A stretch of 64,000 nt of DNA from Litomosoides sigmodontis (lineage: Eukaryota > Nematoda > Chromadorea > Rhabditida > Onchocercidae), in NCBI GenBank assembly GCA_963070105.1, contig OY718807.1, positions 9,920,483 to 9,984,482 of the forward strand. Direction: 5' to 3'. The notes beneath the pieces are model-generated. The model saw only the letters and a list, made by a program, of their open reading frames with translations. It was not told where the DNA came from and searched no databases. The position numbers were made by a program, and so were the translations under genes. Below are positions 1-18,017 of the stretch, in pieces; within the stretch, counting starts at the first letter, position 1; every line of letters starts with the position of its first letter.

Positions 1-2746
1 CTTCGTGAAATGAGGGGGAAGTGGAAGGAGTGAGTGCTTGCAACTGGAAAAGTTTCCAGTTAGTTGCAAAACCTATCATTGCTTTCGTCGTGTTATAAGG
101 CTGTTTTGAAAGTTGGAATGGTAAAATATATTGAGTGATTTGTAATTTCAGGGAACGTAGAAGTTGATTGCTTTTAATTAATTTGCTTAATACAATGATT
201 GATATCGAAGCATATTTCGTGCTACGAATAGCCTCTATTTCTTTTGCTCTCCTTGACATTTTCTTGACATGAAATTAAGCCAGCGCTAAGCAAGTAACTT
301 CCAGATGACAGATCCGAAGTGCTAATTAGCATAAGCCACACGACTTGCCACAATTTCTATTCACCCAGACGTTTTGAGCGCCCAAGCATCACAATAGACA
401 ACTGCGTCGGCGCATTCTAAACGATATTTTATTTTACTTCTCATTAATTGTTAATTAGAATTATGAATCTCTGGGACAGAGAAAGGGACGTGTAGTGTCA
501 GAATCATGATCCCTAAAACTCACTATTTGAAGCTTGCCTTTACTACATGCAATACATGGTTATTAGTAACTCAACATCTTTGTCGCTTAAAGCTTTTCGC
601 TGACCCATAACCTGAAATTGCACTTAAATTTGTTAGCTTGCATTTTTTTTTGATTTGTTCAGTTAGACCTTAATAAAACATCAAGTAGCCTACTAAGAAT
701 AAGAAATCTTTCACTCTGATATTTCTGTACAATAGCTAGCTTCGTTGAATTAACTGATCCAAGATATGGTGCATAGTGCATGATGCTGTAGTAGCCGTAG
801 TTCACGCCATAACTGTAACTTTTCACTTCACTCCTACTATTTTTGTAATTCGTAATACTTCACCCATTCTTTACCATTTAAAAAGATGTGGTGAAACAGT
901 ATAACTCGTAAATCCGTTCTTCAAATCCGATACAGCGAAATAGTCGCACAGCTTTGCATTGATATTTTCCCATTTAATAATGAGGTAATCGTCACGATCC
1001 CATCGTAACGCTTAATGATTTATGTCCAATGTAACGGCATGTGACGTCTCATGGATAATTATTCCGTAGCTCCAAAAACACCTTCATTACAGATGGACTC
1101 GACAGGATGACGACTTTCACCCACGAAGGATTAACGGCAATTTCTACACATCTTCTCTGTGAAGTTAATTGATTAATCATTAGCAACAGCAATTTACCAA
1201 CCACACATACCTTCCAACGACCATTCTCCCCACCCCGTCCTAATTAATTAAACCAAACATTATCATAGGCTGCTTTGGAGCAACACTATCAGCAATTCTC
1301 ATCAATTATAAAATGCAAGATTTAGCTAAATTTCCATTTCAGTGCTACATGACAATTTACTTAACTGCTCGCAAACAAAACTCAAGTGGATTGGATTTAC
1401 CTACCAATATAGCTCAAGCCGCAACTCAAATTTCTACCATTAATGTTAAACAGCGCAGACAGAGTCAGTGGAATCGTGCTGAGCGATAATCAAACACTTC
1501 TGGATAATTTCATCAAATGACTTCATTGACAATTTAAAAGGAAAGAGAGGGAGAGAGAACTTACATATTCGATTGGGGAACTTTCACACGAAATGGATGT
1601 TGGACCACATCCATTCGGTTGTGTCCCAACAAGTTCAAATTTAATGCACGTTTGTGATCCAATTCCATCCACTGCTTCCATTACTAATTCCACTTCCTCT
1701 ATTTCTGTAACATTTCCTCTTTAAGTTATAAACTAATTAATAGTAAGCGACGCGATGGATAAATTTGCGCAATAAATATGAAAACTAAAATGTCTCATAA
1801 TTTCTTCCACGTGACAAGCGTTATTGTCTACAGTGCGAACGAGAGGAAGACGAGCGTCGGTTTTGATTGATCTATTTACTAACCAAGCGATAAATCTAAA
1901 ACGTTTAGGTGACAACCCACTACTTCTCGTTCGGTAAATCATCCAGAAACAGTGAGTGTCTGTCGTTTTCTTCGCACCTACGGACTGCTAATTGAATTCA
2001 GTAAATGACTGGATTGCCGTGCGGTCAGTAGTACATTATCTTAAAGTGTTCCATTAATGTCCATTGTGCTTCGAACATTTCACGTCATGTAGGCGTGCGT
2101 GTCTTCTGAAAAGAGTCTCCTGTTCACTTTGCAATGATCCATCATACACCACACTTCGATCGAAAATGCTGGAGAAACAGGAAGTCGCGACATTCTTCTT
2201 CAATTTTTGCAACAGGTGATTCTTATGTATTGGAAGTTGAAAACTGGAAAATAATTCACTTGAAATAACAAACGTACTAGAAGGGTTTCACGGTGCTCTT
2301 TTTTCAATTCCTGAAATGCAAACCGCGGAGTGTCAGTAATCAGATCTCTCGCACGTTTTCTCTTAATACTTCACGTGTGGCTGGCAAATTACTTGCATTC
2401 TATAAATCGTGAAATTTGGAGCAATTTCAAGGGCTGCATTTGCAAACTAAGTGGAAACAGCCATCTGGCTGTTAGCAATTCTTCAAAAGGAAGTCTTTGG
2501 GAGTTTTTCGTCCGAAATTTTCATACTGTTTCATCTTGCTTGTCTTCACAGGAAGCTTCCTCTCAATATTTTTGTTGTGAAATTCCTTGTGCTGCTTGTA
2601 TCTTGGTGCGAAATGCTGCTGATGAGACGTTTGCAACTTACTTTCTGCGTGGGAAGATTGACGCTTTGAAGTGCCACCCATCCTCTTTTCCTGGAATAAG
2701 CCAATTCTTTCTTTAAATTTTGAAATTAGCAATAATATTTATGAAG

Positions 2747-3247
2747 CTAAAATGTTCTAATGCAAAACTTTGATAATAGTGCTAGGTTTAACCTGCATTT
2801 ACGGTGTGCTGGGTACCTGTAGCGAAACATCTGTATTCTTTGAAACTCATGCAGCGGTATACGCTCAAACGGAATCGAAGCACAATGTTCCATCAGGAGG
2901 AGAACGTCATCAACGTCCAAGAACGAGATTGGTGGCAAAGAAGACTGAAGACGTAGAGGTGGTGGTGGTGGCGGTGCCGGTGGTGGGGACAGTAGTGGTA
3001 GTGGTAGAGGAAAAGACGGTAGTTCTGGTGGGGTGGTGGCTGTGGAAGAAGCGTGGCCCGCGGTGGCCATGGTGGTAGCATTGCTAAGAAAAACGGAACG
3101 TCTGTTATTGGCAAGTGGTAGAGAGGAAAAATGTTCGAAATGTGACGGTCGTTGTTGAGGTGGCAGGGAACGGTCTGGCATTTGTGGCTTGCAAGTTATC
3201 TGTTGGAAGACTTCTACGAAAGCGGCCGGCACCGATGGCAGTCGCAT
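2747..3247 (-). CDS. Doubtful ORF, proline-rich, 166 codons
   Basis: This is the longest uninterrupted ATG ORF I noticed in the window. It would encode a protein with an N-terminal half without features, a Ser/Thr/Ala stretch, a Pro/Leu-rich tract containing a run of six prolines, and a C-terminal segment with no recognised domain. The opposite strand of the same stretch reads as Gly- or Val-rich low complexity, so the openness may simply reflect skewed base composition (GGT/ACC repeats). No family is recognised, and no splice acceptor or homologous domain supports it. It could be a single-exon gene, an exon whose partners I missed, or chance; I lean to chance. Confidence 0.22.
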   Translation of the reverse strand: MRLPSVPAAFVEVFQQITCKPQMPDRSLPPQQRPSHFEHFSSLPLANNRRSVFLSNATTMATAGHASSTATTPPELPSFPLPLPLLSPPPAPPPPPPLRLQSSLPPISFLDVDDVLLLMEHCASIPFERIPLHEFQRIQMFRYRYPAHRKCRLNLALLSKFCIRTF

Positions 3248-5010
3248 ATTGCGTCCGTCGCATCAGTGCCGCAAAACAAATCTGGCAAGGTAATTCGGAA
3301 GGCGAGTAGTGCAGGCACGAATGATGAATTTTAAATGAATGGAAAAGTGAAATTTTTCATCCTTTAAAAAAAAATTTTTCACTTAATCATCCTTGCCCTA
3401 CTTACTAGCAGTCATCAGTAAGGCGTGGGAGGGAAGTAATAACTTCTGTAAACTGAATGCTGTCAACCAGTGCAGACAATGTTGAGAAATGCATCTTCTT
3501 ACATTTTAGTCTTAGAAAGGAAGCGCAACTGACGGACGGAGTTTTCTTGATTGTGTCGTTGAAGGAGAAGTTGAAGTGAGACGAGTGGTTGGTAGTTTAT
3601 TAAAGCTTATAAAATTATGATAGCGCTCTTTTAACCTTCAATTGAACTTTACTAGCATCAACTATTCTTAATGGCAATTTGTTTCAATGCCCAATTGACG
3701 AAAGTTCACTTACGCAAACAACTAGCATATAAGGAATATTTAATTTTCTTCCACCTGCTATCAAATTCAACTAGTCAAAAGTGTAAAGTTTTCTTTTCTA
3801 AAAGCAATTTCAAACAATTTATAATTAATTAATTAACAGCAGAATACTTTCAAAGCCATCTCTCATTTGCAAAATTAAGGAATTTAATTTACAGTATGCA
3901 AAATGGCAATCGTTTGTAAAAGTCGGTGCTCCCTGACTGAAAGATAATTGAATGTGCTGAAGTTTTTTCATCCGCTTTAACTCCCTTGCAAATACTTACC
4001 ACCACGGGTTTGCTCCCAACTATGCAATGTGCTATCATGAAATTGTAGGTTTTAATTATTTATCGGTTAAAATTAACTACATCATTCTTTGTCAACGAAT
4101 CGAGCAGATAACATGTTGGTGCTTAAGGATAAGACGATAAACAGGTAAGGAAAAAGGAGATGTGATAAGCTGATGAATTTACTTTTCGACTGCTGTTTTC
4201 CTGAATGTTCCATAAGTTTGTATTTTATTTTTAGCTTTTACAAATTTTCTTTCACATTTTATATTTACTGTATTTGAATCTGTTTACTTCTTCTTGCCGA
4301 TGCTTTTAAGTTTATCCTCCAAGTAGGCAAGTTTTCCACTTATTTTTTTGGTTATAAAGTCTTCACTTAATTTTTGGCAATTTTGATTGTTTTAAAAGGA
4401 TTTTTCTCTCTCTTCTCATTTGCAATTTTCCATCAATTGTTTCCTCATTCCTCACTAAAGTCCAATAAGCATAAAAAAGGGTGGTGCAGAGAGAAATTAG
4501 AAACGGAAAAAAACGGACGACTAGAAAATCACTAATTGACCGATCAATTCGGCAAACAAAAAGCAATAATTAATGAGCAAAGCTTTGTTGCAACAGAAAT
4601 AACTTTTTCGTTATTAAACGATAATTCATGAAATGAAACGATTAACTGGACGTTCCGTGATGTTTTACAGAAAACCGCTGCGAAATAGAATTATTCGGCG
4701 CAAAAAGCAACTACTCAAATAACCGCGTCATATTTCTCCGGAAATCATTGCAAATGACCAGATGAACTACTTCGCTTGCTTCATCTCTTATGTACAACAA
4801 AAGAGCTAATCACTGACACTGTGCAGCTGAGCTGATCTCACCCAAGTCATGCCTTCTTATGAGCTAAACTTGATCAGTTTCTCTCCTCTTCTCAACTGGG
4901 CGAAGGATTTGCTTTTGCATTGAAGAGACTGATGAAATTCGAAGAGAGGTCGGAATCGGCACTGACCTATTTCTTTGCCACGAACAAGTTTGTTTTGTCT
5001 TTAGTGGTCT

Positions 5011-5039
5011 AACCACTGATTAAGTCCTAATCAGTGGTT
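5011..5039. repeat. Perfect 12-bp inverted repeat, 5-nt loop
   Basis: The arms AACCACTGATTA (5011-5022) and TAATCAGTGGTT (5028-5039) are exact reverse complements around AGTCC. A shorter overlapping pair (AGTGGT/ACCACT) lies just upstream at about 5003-5016, so alternative hairpins can form. The repeat is intergenic, about 600 bp before NVL. Function unknown. Confidence 0.8.
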
Positions 5040-5641
5040 ATACAATCTTGTTAAACGCGCAGCAAGAGTGAAACTACCCCTTCTCGTATAATGAAGACCT
5101 CGATTTTTAATTACTACCTTCTTATCCGGAGAAACTGTCAAAGTACAATGATATACGAAATTTTACAGTCCCACATAACAGCGATACATTTCTTTACTCC
5201 ATGTCACTGTGCGTAACAATATTTATTCGTATTTGATAACGTATTACATATATATACATATTTCAACTTATTATTGTCGTGTGTCGTATTACAGACCGTA
5301 TGCTAATGAATACAAATGGACACAGCGACGCCATCCATCGAGAGAACTAACTAACACCTAAGGTCGAATAGTCGAAACTCTTATCCAACGGCCGACCTCT
5401 CGTATCACCGACACTACAGTAAACCAACCAGCCCGTACGTTTCGCTGAGTGACTTTGACAATATTTGCAGAGTTAGTAGTACGTCAAACTGTTTGCGCGA
5501 GGAACACGTATCATGGATGTGGTAGATAAGTGATTTTGCGTTATGGGTAGTAGATATTAATCTTATGAGTCACGTCCGAAAAACTTGTTAAAAGTTGCAC
5601 TTGTTTATGCAAGTTGCATCACTGTGGTTGAGAATTATTGC

Positions 5642-5648
5642 AGAAGCT
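5642..5648 (+). promoter_or_regulatory. Probable spliced-leader acceptor of NVL
   Basis: The sequence ATTATTGCAG is followed by AAGCT and then ATGATG, giving an acceptor-like AG at 5642-5643 only five bases before the start codon. This is the usual geometry of nematode SL trans-splicing. Assigned from sequence context only. Confidence 0.5.
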
Positions 5649-10312
<4,664 letters not shown>

Positions 10313-10347
10313 TGTTTAAATCACAGTGTAGCGTTATCGTTAAATTA

Positions 10348-10370
10348 AATAAAATCATCAAGAAAATAAA
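10348..10370 (+). terminator. Poly(A) signals of NVL
   Basis: Two AATAAA hexamers (10348-10353 and 10365-10370) lie 36 and 53 nt after the NVL stop codon. Confidence 0.7.
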
Positions 10371-13300
10371 TTGAAGTGAACTACCCATTGCATTGTTTAA
10401 TGGATGGTACTTCTACTGCTTGTCACATTTGGTGTGCGACATATTTCATGAGTTTATACATAAGTGTAATAAATGGACGAGTTCAAAACGAATAAGAAGT
10501 AAAAGCTCAAACGGGATTGGAGTGCTAAAAGATTGGGGAGAATGAGATGTAGTGATAACCTGAAATGACGATCAACTGACGGAAATATATAAAAAGTGCG
10601 AAACCATTAATGTAGGAAGACACAGTATGGTTGTAAAAAATACTGCTACATTTTTTGTAAAAAGATTTGGAATTCAGAAGAAAATTGGGAATAAGGAAAT
10701 TTGATCTCTCCCTATAATCTTATGTTTTCTTCCCCTATGGTCGACGTCATTTCGTAAGGGCTAACTTGCGGTGCTTGAAAACTGATTCTTCTAATTTGGT
10801 ATGATTTGTTGCACATGAAATCATACAAAGTGTTTATCATTGACTCTAAATTAGTATAATTGAAAAATAGTATAATGGAAGAGAGATTAGTATAATTCCC
10901 AAAATGACTTGTTTTCCAAGGAATTAATGAAACGCTTGTAACCATTTGATTACTATCTTAAATATTGTTGGTAAAAGCGTAAGGCCGAAAATTGATTGAA
11001 CGACTGCTGAATTGATGTTACGACAGGTGGGTTGGTGATGATAACGTTATAACGATGAGATGAGATGGTGATAGTGGAAGTAAAGCAGTGAAAGGAACGA
11101 GAGGTGAAGGAATGGTCGATCCATAGAAAAAAGAACGGAAGATGATAGTATGCTTATTCCTGCAGTAGTTTTAATCAACGATATCGTCATCATTATCGAT
11201 GTCATTATTCAGTTAGTGCTCCATCACTTTCACACATGGATACACAAATTAACTAAATTTAACATCAATATTTTGACTTAAACGATTCATTCCATTTCAT
11301 GAAATTTCAAATCTGTTAAATTTAAAACATATGCCATTAGATAGAAAGATTGCCAACGTAAGATTCTTGTAGGCTTTGCATGACAGATGTTAATGATGAG
11401 TGTTTGTACGGAAGGAATGAATCGAAGTTCGTTCCAAGCAGAAAGAAAAAAATATAACAGCGAATAAATTGTTTAAAAACAATATAAAGTCGAATTTGCA
11501 GACAATTTATTTTGCTTCCATCATTCCCGAGGGAAAGGAGTTCTGATCAAATTTTTCATTTATTGAATTATTAACTTTCCCTTAAATGTTGCTTTTTTAG
11601 GACATCTGCAATTAAGGAATCACCTTGTTGGAACTTTGATTGCTGATATTTTATAAACAATCAATCAATCAACTGTTGTGCAAAGAAATCTGACAACAAA
11701 GAACGATGACGATTTTCTTTCTTATTCATCAAAAAATAACAATTGGATGAACGGAATGTCCAGAAAGGCGCAACAGTGCTATTATTATCAGAACTGAAAT
11801 TAAGCACTTACAAGAAGTAAAGGAGGAAATAAAAAACGAAAAATTGTAATAAAAGAATTCAATTTATGATTATTTCACATGAATTTAACGTCTTATAAAC
11901 ATGACATTTTATAAACCATTGGTTCGCCTTTTTTATTAGCCTAATCGCTTCAAACGATTCTTCTTTAATGCTTACTAGCGATAACACTATTACTCGAACA
12001 TCGTTTGATGAAGAATATTATTCATTTACACGTGGAATTGACTACAGCTCATTTTAGATATCATACAAGATATTTCGATCTCTTCTGCTTTTTTGAAAGA
12101 GAAATAAGATTCAACCACTACCAATTGTTCTCAACTTTTACAACATATTTGCGTAAAATAATATCATTCATGCATTAGCAGCCTTAAAGTATAAATATGA
12201 AAGAAAACTATTGAGCAAAGAAAACGGACTTGTTAAAATAATTAAATAAATGAACCACTCATAGTTGCCCTTCCAAAAAAAAAAAATTTACAAGCAAATC
12301 TGTGAGCAAAACCTTAGTGCTATGCTTTTGAGACAGTCATCCTTTGAAGTATTATCTTAAGAAGGTACTTGTACCAACTCTTTAATTGCATTGTCAGTGT
12401 ATTAACACGTCTAATAATTATAATTTATTTGCAACAGTGGAAAGTAGAAAATATTAGTGAAAAATTTATTCTAATGAAATTACGCATATTTAACAATTCA
12501 CTTATGAAAGCTTCACTTTTTGTAAGTTATAAACGCTAACAAAACTTACTAGTGCATAAATCAGTGGCGATCGATTTAGATAAACCAAGTGAGAAAATAA
12601 TATTCCACAATCCTTCGACTTTTTTTAAAGTCCTATCAATACTGCCTCCTTGCTTTACTCCTCACAAGGTAATAAATGCCTAAATTTCTTAACAGAAGTA
12701 ATAATGCAACGAAATACTTAGAGATGAACGTGGAAATTCAATTACTTCCTGCAAAACGGTGAAGTGACTTTTCTTGAACAATATTGTTACCGATGACTTG
12801 TTTTCCTTTATCTGTTTAGCCTTGTCATGAATTTATCTAATGCTCATACTGTTTCATGAGAACGCTCAGGCTTTATAAACTAGCAATGATTTGCTCAATT
12901 TTTTTCACGTAATTAAGAACTTTTAGGTTTGCGGTCGCATTCATGTCGATTTATATTCTCTGTGCGGATTACTGTGTTTTCAGCGATTTAAGTACGATGA
13001 TAGTTATGGCACAAATTTGTGAAGTAAACTACTCAAGATTGGGCTTTTTAATTTTTAAATTTACCCAGCTCTGAAAATTTAACTCTTAGATGGCTGTGTA
13101 TTCAATTTAATGGACAATAAGGACACTAACTGCACCGGAAAACATAAAATTAATAAAATTCAAGATGCGAAAGTGTGTAAAACAAAAAAAATCTACACTG
13201 GAACTTCTCTTTTGCTTTCTCCTCTCCTACGTATATGTTTTTAAGTCGAAAAAAAACAAGGATGCAACTGACAACAATCGCGAAAATTAACAAATGCACA

Positions 13301-14353
13301 AGGATATACTCAGAATTTCCTTATCCACCAATTTAGTCATTGCGGAGGAGAATTACAAAAAGTGAGAAGTGATAAATATAACAACGCTAGTCATATTAAA
13401 CTTCTTCATGAATTAAACTATGTTGTGAAGAGAGTTATATTACATAATTAAATTGCTCACCTGAATGCTAAGAACATAGCCGTACTAAAAGCAAAAACTG
13501 CATATTTCTGCGCATGAATTATATAAAAAGCAAAAAATTATGCATGTAATAAATCATATACCTTAGAAGAATTCCTAACCACAAAATATATGACACTCAA
13601 TGAGGCTATCCAAGATCGATCACAAAGAAGTTCTTCATCGTTGACTACAACGGAAGCATTTTAAAATTGATAAATAAAAAATCAAAATAAATGGCATCAA
13701 AAACATTTTGCTCTTTATGGTTAATCTTATTTACATAATTTCTGAATGATAATGCATATCTTCTCATGGGACATAAACTAAAACATAGCAATGTACAATA
13801 AAGATGGATGCCCTCTCGTGCAAAAACAAGTGCCATTTTCATCGAATGTTTATAGTAATATCGACCTAAGAAAATAGAATCGAAATACACAACATAGTCT
13901 CTTTTCTACAAAATAAATGATTTTAAATCAATAATAATGCAGTCCATGAGATTTAATTATAATTTCAAAGCATGTAGATAGAAATTGGAAAGACTTTTAA
14001 AATACGGAACAAATTTATACAGCGTCAAATTCTTGTTTGAATTGCAATACTTTCATCAATCATCCAACAGTGACGTCGTTGAACCTGGCTGTTCAGTCAC
14101 TGTTAAAGACCATTCCAAATAACACCGATGTCTTTCACTTAAAATTTGGTGTAAATGTATTGTGCATGTAACATAATGATTTGAAAAAAAATGTACAGAT
14201 TTTGAGATAGAAGAATTCTGCAAAATTCGAAAGATGAAGTAATGCACTCAATCAACCACAAGTCATAAGTTACGATGCCCGCTATAAGGAAATTTAGTAA
14301 GAATCAGTGACAATTTACGTAATGAAAGAAATAACCTGACTAGTCACATTTTC
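10371..14353. other. Convergent intergenic region NVL / Rubicon-like
   Basis: About 4 kb of AT-rich DNA between two genes pointing at each other. I examined the ORFs here (for example minus-strand 13645-13890 and 14056-14247) and found no splice-supported or recognisable coding sequence, no RNA gene and no clear transposon ends. Confidence 0.6.
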
Positions 14354-17300
14354 CTATACTAATTTGACTATGACAACAAAATAAACTAACAAGTTTTGCT
14401 GAATTCGCAAACATTTAGGACATGGTCTTCCATCTTTCTGTCGTTTGGCAGCACATTTATTATGGCTTAATGAACCGCATTCTTCACATCTATTGACATA
14501 TTCAACTTGAAAGGGAAATAGCAAATCATCCTTTTGGTCGCAAAGTTCACATACGAATGCTTGAGCACGGCAATGCTGAAATTATTCGCGAACGTTTCAC
14601 TACAAATAAAGTGATAACAGAAAAAATAATACATGAAGTAGTTAACCTCGCATCCTTCAACGTGATATTGCCCATATTGTACGAGAGGAGCGATGATTCG
14701 AAAGAGTTCGCCTCTTCGCACATTTTCTAAATCTTCTACCGAGTAGACATCTGCATCTGACAACATATAATTTGGTACTGTCGAGAACGTAGCATGCAAA
14801 CTGAAAGAATTCCTTTTTTTATAAACCGCAACATGATTTGTTGTTTAGAATGCGCTCCACAGATCGTTACCAAGCAAACTTGATTAACGCTTTCGGATAA
14901 CTTCACCAAAAGTCTGGTTATGCAAAAGTTGCAAAGTGATCACTGTTTCTATGCAATATCCCCACTCTTACCGAACTTCGTGGTTTCATAGAACATCTAA
15001 AGCAGAAATTTTCAAGAAAAAACCAATGCTGTTTTAAGCTAGTTTAGAAAGTGATAAATTAACGTTTACATCAGAACTGACCCTGAAACTTATAAAAACG
15101 TCGAATATTCGCAAAAATTTTTAAATTATAAATGAAGTGCCAAAGGAGGAATATTAACACTTGCTTCCCATATTTTGTAATTGTCTCCTTAGCAGTACTA
15201 CAAAGTCGTATATAAGACCAGATATGCACAAGCTTTATTCGTAATTCCTTAATTTTTTTCAGCCGACGAATTCTGCTGTAGAAATGCGAGTCAATCGCTG
15301 ATGCATTGATCACCGGTTGTCGATGATTATCTAATAAAAAACGATATGCTATATCGGATACAGGATATTCCCTGCAAAATACAATCTACTATTAATACAA
15401 ATATATTTTTCTTATCTTAAGGCGGACGGCAGCCTACACAGTTCAATTTGGCTTATCAATATTTCTGATAATTCTCAAATGATGATTGTATAAGCATACT
15501 TAAAATTCCACTGATACACAATGCGTGCTGGAATGCGACTTTTTGCGCCTTGGTGGCACCGTTGACAAAACACTCTGCCATAATAATCACAATAGCGCAT
15601 CCGTCGACAGTATATTTTAGAAACTTTAATACCGCATCCACCACAGCGAAACTGTTGTTGTTCAAGAAGTTTCCGCATACTAAAGTTATAGATAATGAGT
15701 CGCACATATTAATAAACAACATCAAAACAGAAATTCCGAAAAAAGTGGGCATTATTGTCAGTTACGAAAAATTTGATTAGTATTGAAAGCGGTTACACAA
15801 TACAAATCACTTTAAAACGTTTATTAAACTGATAAAACTACGTAATAGAGCTAAACTCCATACATTATTCAGTGATCATGAATACAATTAAATTCGTTAA
15901 AGTTTGATCGTTCAAATTTAATAAAATACATTCATTCGTAAAAAAACAAATCTTATATGACGCCAGATAATAAAATTATAGTCAACTATTTAACAAAAAA
16001 CCTTTGAATCTCTGGATGAAGCCGAAAAATCCACTGTTTCCTCGGAGGTGCCCAATTTTCTGAACCACGAAAGAAGATTGGCCGACCATCATCACCTACT
16101 TCATCGAAAAACACCGCTATATCATTTGGCATCGGAAGAAGCTACAAAAATAATCTTAGCTACCTTACATCCAAAGCGTACATGGAAAGTAGTACAAGAG
16201 AAAAAAGTTAAAGTATACCTTTTGAGGTGCTTGTGTATAGGAAACAAGCCATTGTATGTCAGCGGCTGAGCGTGGCTTATAAGCCGCCGAAAACTGCTTG
16301 AATAGTGAGGATGCAACTGCTTCAGCCGAATTTTCAGGGATACTGTCATCGTCATATTCACTATTTCTACTGTTACATGATATTCTATTAATCACTCAAA
16401 ATTTAGTTTTTCTACAGTGATTTTCATCAAACAATAAAAACTGGTACAAAAAAAATTTTATTGCTTCCAACACGAAAATCATAAAATGAGTACTGCTATG
16501 TTTTTTACTTACATTGCCTCATCCTCGTTAAACTTTAAATTTTCAGCAGAAGCACAAAACATAGGTGGGCCAGCAGTATTTTTTCCTTTGATTTGTTCAG
16601 AGGAACTGTTACAAACTGACTGTGAAGGACATATTGCCAATGCTGGACAGGAACTTGTCTGAAAATCAAATCATTATAAACACTTTTAACAGGCTCTAGC
16701 AGCTAGAGTCGATGAACTTATAAGTTCATCTATAAAAGTTAACATGATCTAATAGGATACCCTTTCCAAATACTAAAAAAAATCATGTTTTACAAGAAAT
16801 ACTGCTTACAACTGCAGTATCTCAAACAGACAACGCTCATAACATTACGCATATAATTCCTACATATTGCTAGACTAAATTAAAACAGTACTTTGACACA
16901 AACATATCAGAGGAGATTAGGCGAAGGTAACTTTGCTTTTACACCTCCAAATACTAACATTTGTGGCTCGAGCATTGGAATTTTGCTGGGATTCAACTAT
17001 TGAACGCCATTGAAGCTGTTCCATCGCAGCAATAAGCATTTCACTAAGATATAAGTGCATGTTTTCCTAAAAATTTCGAACTCTAATTGTTCATTTGTCA
17101 AATTCTATAACAGAATCCTGAGAAAGTTAGTTTTCAATGCTCATTTCCAGTTGTAGATTCAATTTAATTATAGAGAAAGCTATATCTTGTAAGTGAATGT
17201 CGAAAATGGTGAGAACAATTCAGTGCAGCTATATAAACTCTCCTAGTCAAAAATATCTAATCGAATGTCATCATGATGTATAGGAGCACATTAATTATAA

Positions 17301-18017
17301 TGGATTAAATATTAATGAGATACTTCTTCCTTTTATATGCCGCTGCAGCAAGGTCAAATTTTTTTATAAAAAGACATGATACGTAAAAATTTACGCGTTC
17401 CATATCAAGTGAAATCTCTAGATCTTGCTTTCGTGATTCAACAAGAAAACGTTTAGCATCATCCCAACTTCCTCCGATTTGACCATCATCAGCTGCACTA
17501 TGTTGCAAAGGCATTTGGAATGCTTCTGATGAACCCTGCATTACGCAAGTAAATATCACAAAACTACGTCGAAAAACCACTACATACTAATATGATAACT
17601 TTATGTATACAAAGTATCTAAGTTCATTAAGAATCACTGAACAAACTCCACTTTGCAACGGTATAATTCATTGAAGAATAGGATTTATTTAACAACTTAA
17701 ATGTATAGTTCTATACGCAAACACAATGCAACGACCAGCAAAACACATACAGCTTGAGGATCTTATAAATCTTTTCGGAACTAAAATAAAAGTGAGTAAT
17801 ATTTATAAAATGCTATAATAAAGAAAAAAGAAACCTCGGAAACTTGAGAAAGAGCACCGGAGTAATAAATAGGCTCAGAATGATGCCGACGATGACTGGT
17901 ACTGCTGTTCACTACTTTCATGCTTGAGATCCTCTTAGCAACCGTGTCCGACGTCGTGCATCTTAGATAATCGCAGAAAGTCGCATCCATAGTGTTATGT
18001 CGCCCAATTATAACCAT
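14354..18017 (-). CDS. RUBCN: Rubicon-homology (RH) domain protein
   Basis: Ten exons in frame, 549 aa: 17835-18017, 17383-17535, 16959-17066, 16513-16658, 16219-16369, 16002-16141, 15500-15679, 15159-15371, 14647-14800, 14354-14575. The C-terminal half is a Rubicon/DEF8/PLEKHM-type RH zinc domain: CGGCG near 306, RRMRYCDYYGRVFCQRCH, then VEDLENVRRGEL, HVEGCEHC and the CELC...CEEC...CPKC cysteine series after 476. A WAPPR motif before the domain is also typical of Rubicon. Rubicon proteins bind Rab7 and the PI3-kinase VPS34 complex and restrain autophagosome/endosome maturation. No N-terminal RUN domain is visible; the first ~250 residues are Ser-rich with an EYDDD acidic patch. The exon 5 acceptor could lie 15 nt further upstream (16384), adding five residues. 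Relationship to the family is secure; function in this species is inferred. Confidence 0.9.
16694..16730. repeat. Two adjacent palindromes in a Rubicon-like gene intron
   Basis: CTCTAG-CAG-CTAGAG (16694-16708) is followed two bases later by GATGAACTTATAAGTTCATC (16711-16730), a perfect 20-bp palindrome. Both are inside the intron between exons 3 and 4. No function is assigned. Confidence 0.8.

Larger units (their letters stand above)
1..5648. other. Intergenic region upstream of NVL
   Basis: AT-rich sequence with no gene I can name. It contains a proline-rich ORF on the minus strand (2747-3247, listed separately), a purine/GT-rich low-complexity stretch near 2955-3080 and a perfect 12-bp inverted repeat at 5011-5039. 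The last few hundred bases should include the NVL promoter, but I recognise no specific element. Confidence 0.6.

Noticed and set aside
2330..2716. 128-codon plus-strand ORF
   Set aside because: No recognisable domain and no splice or start context; probably chance.
2770..3078. Plus-strand Gly- or Val-rich readings that resemble a Gly-rich protein
   Set aside because: They are low-complexity readings of GGT repeats, with stops just upstream in the Gly frame and no supported exon.
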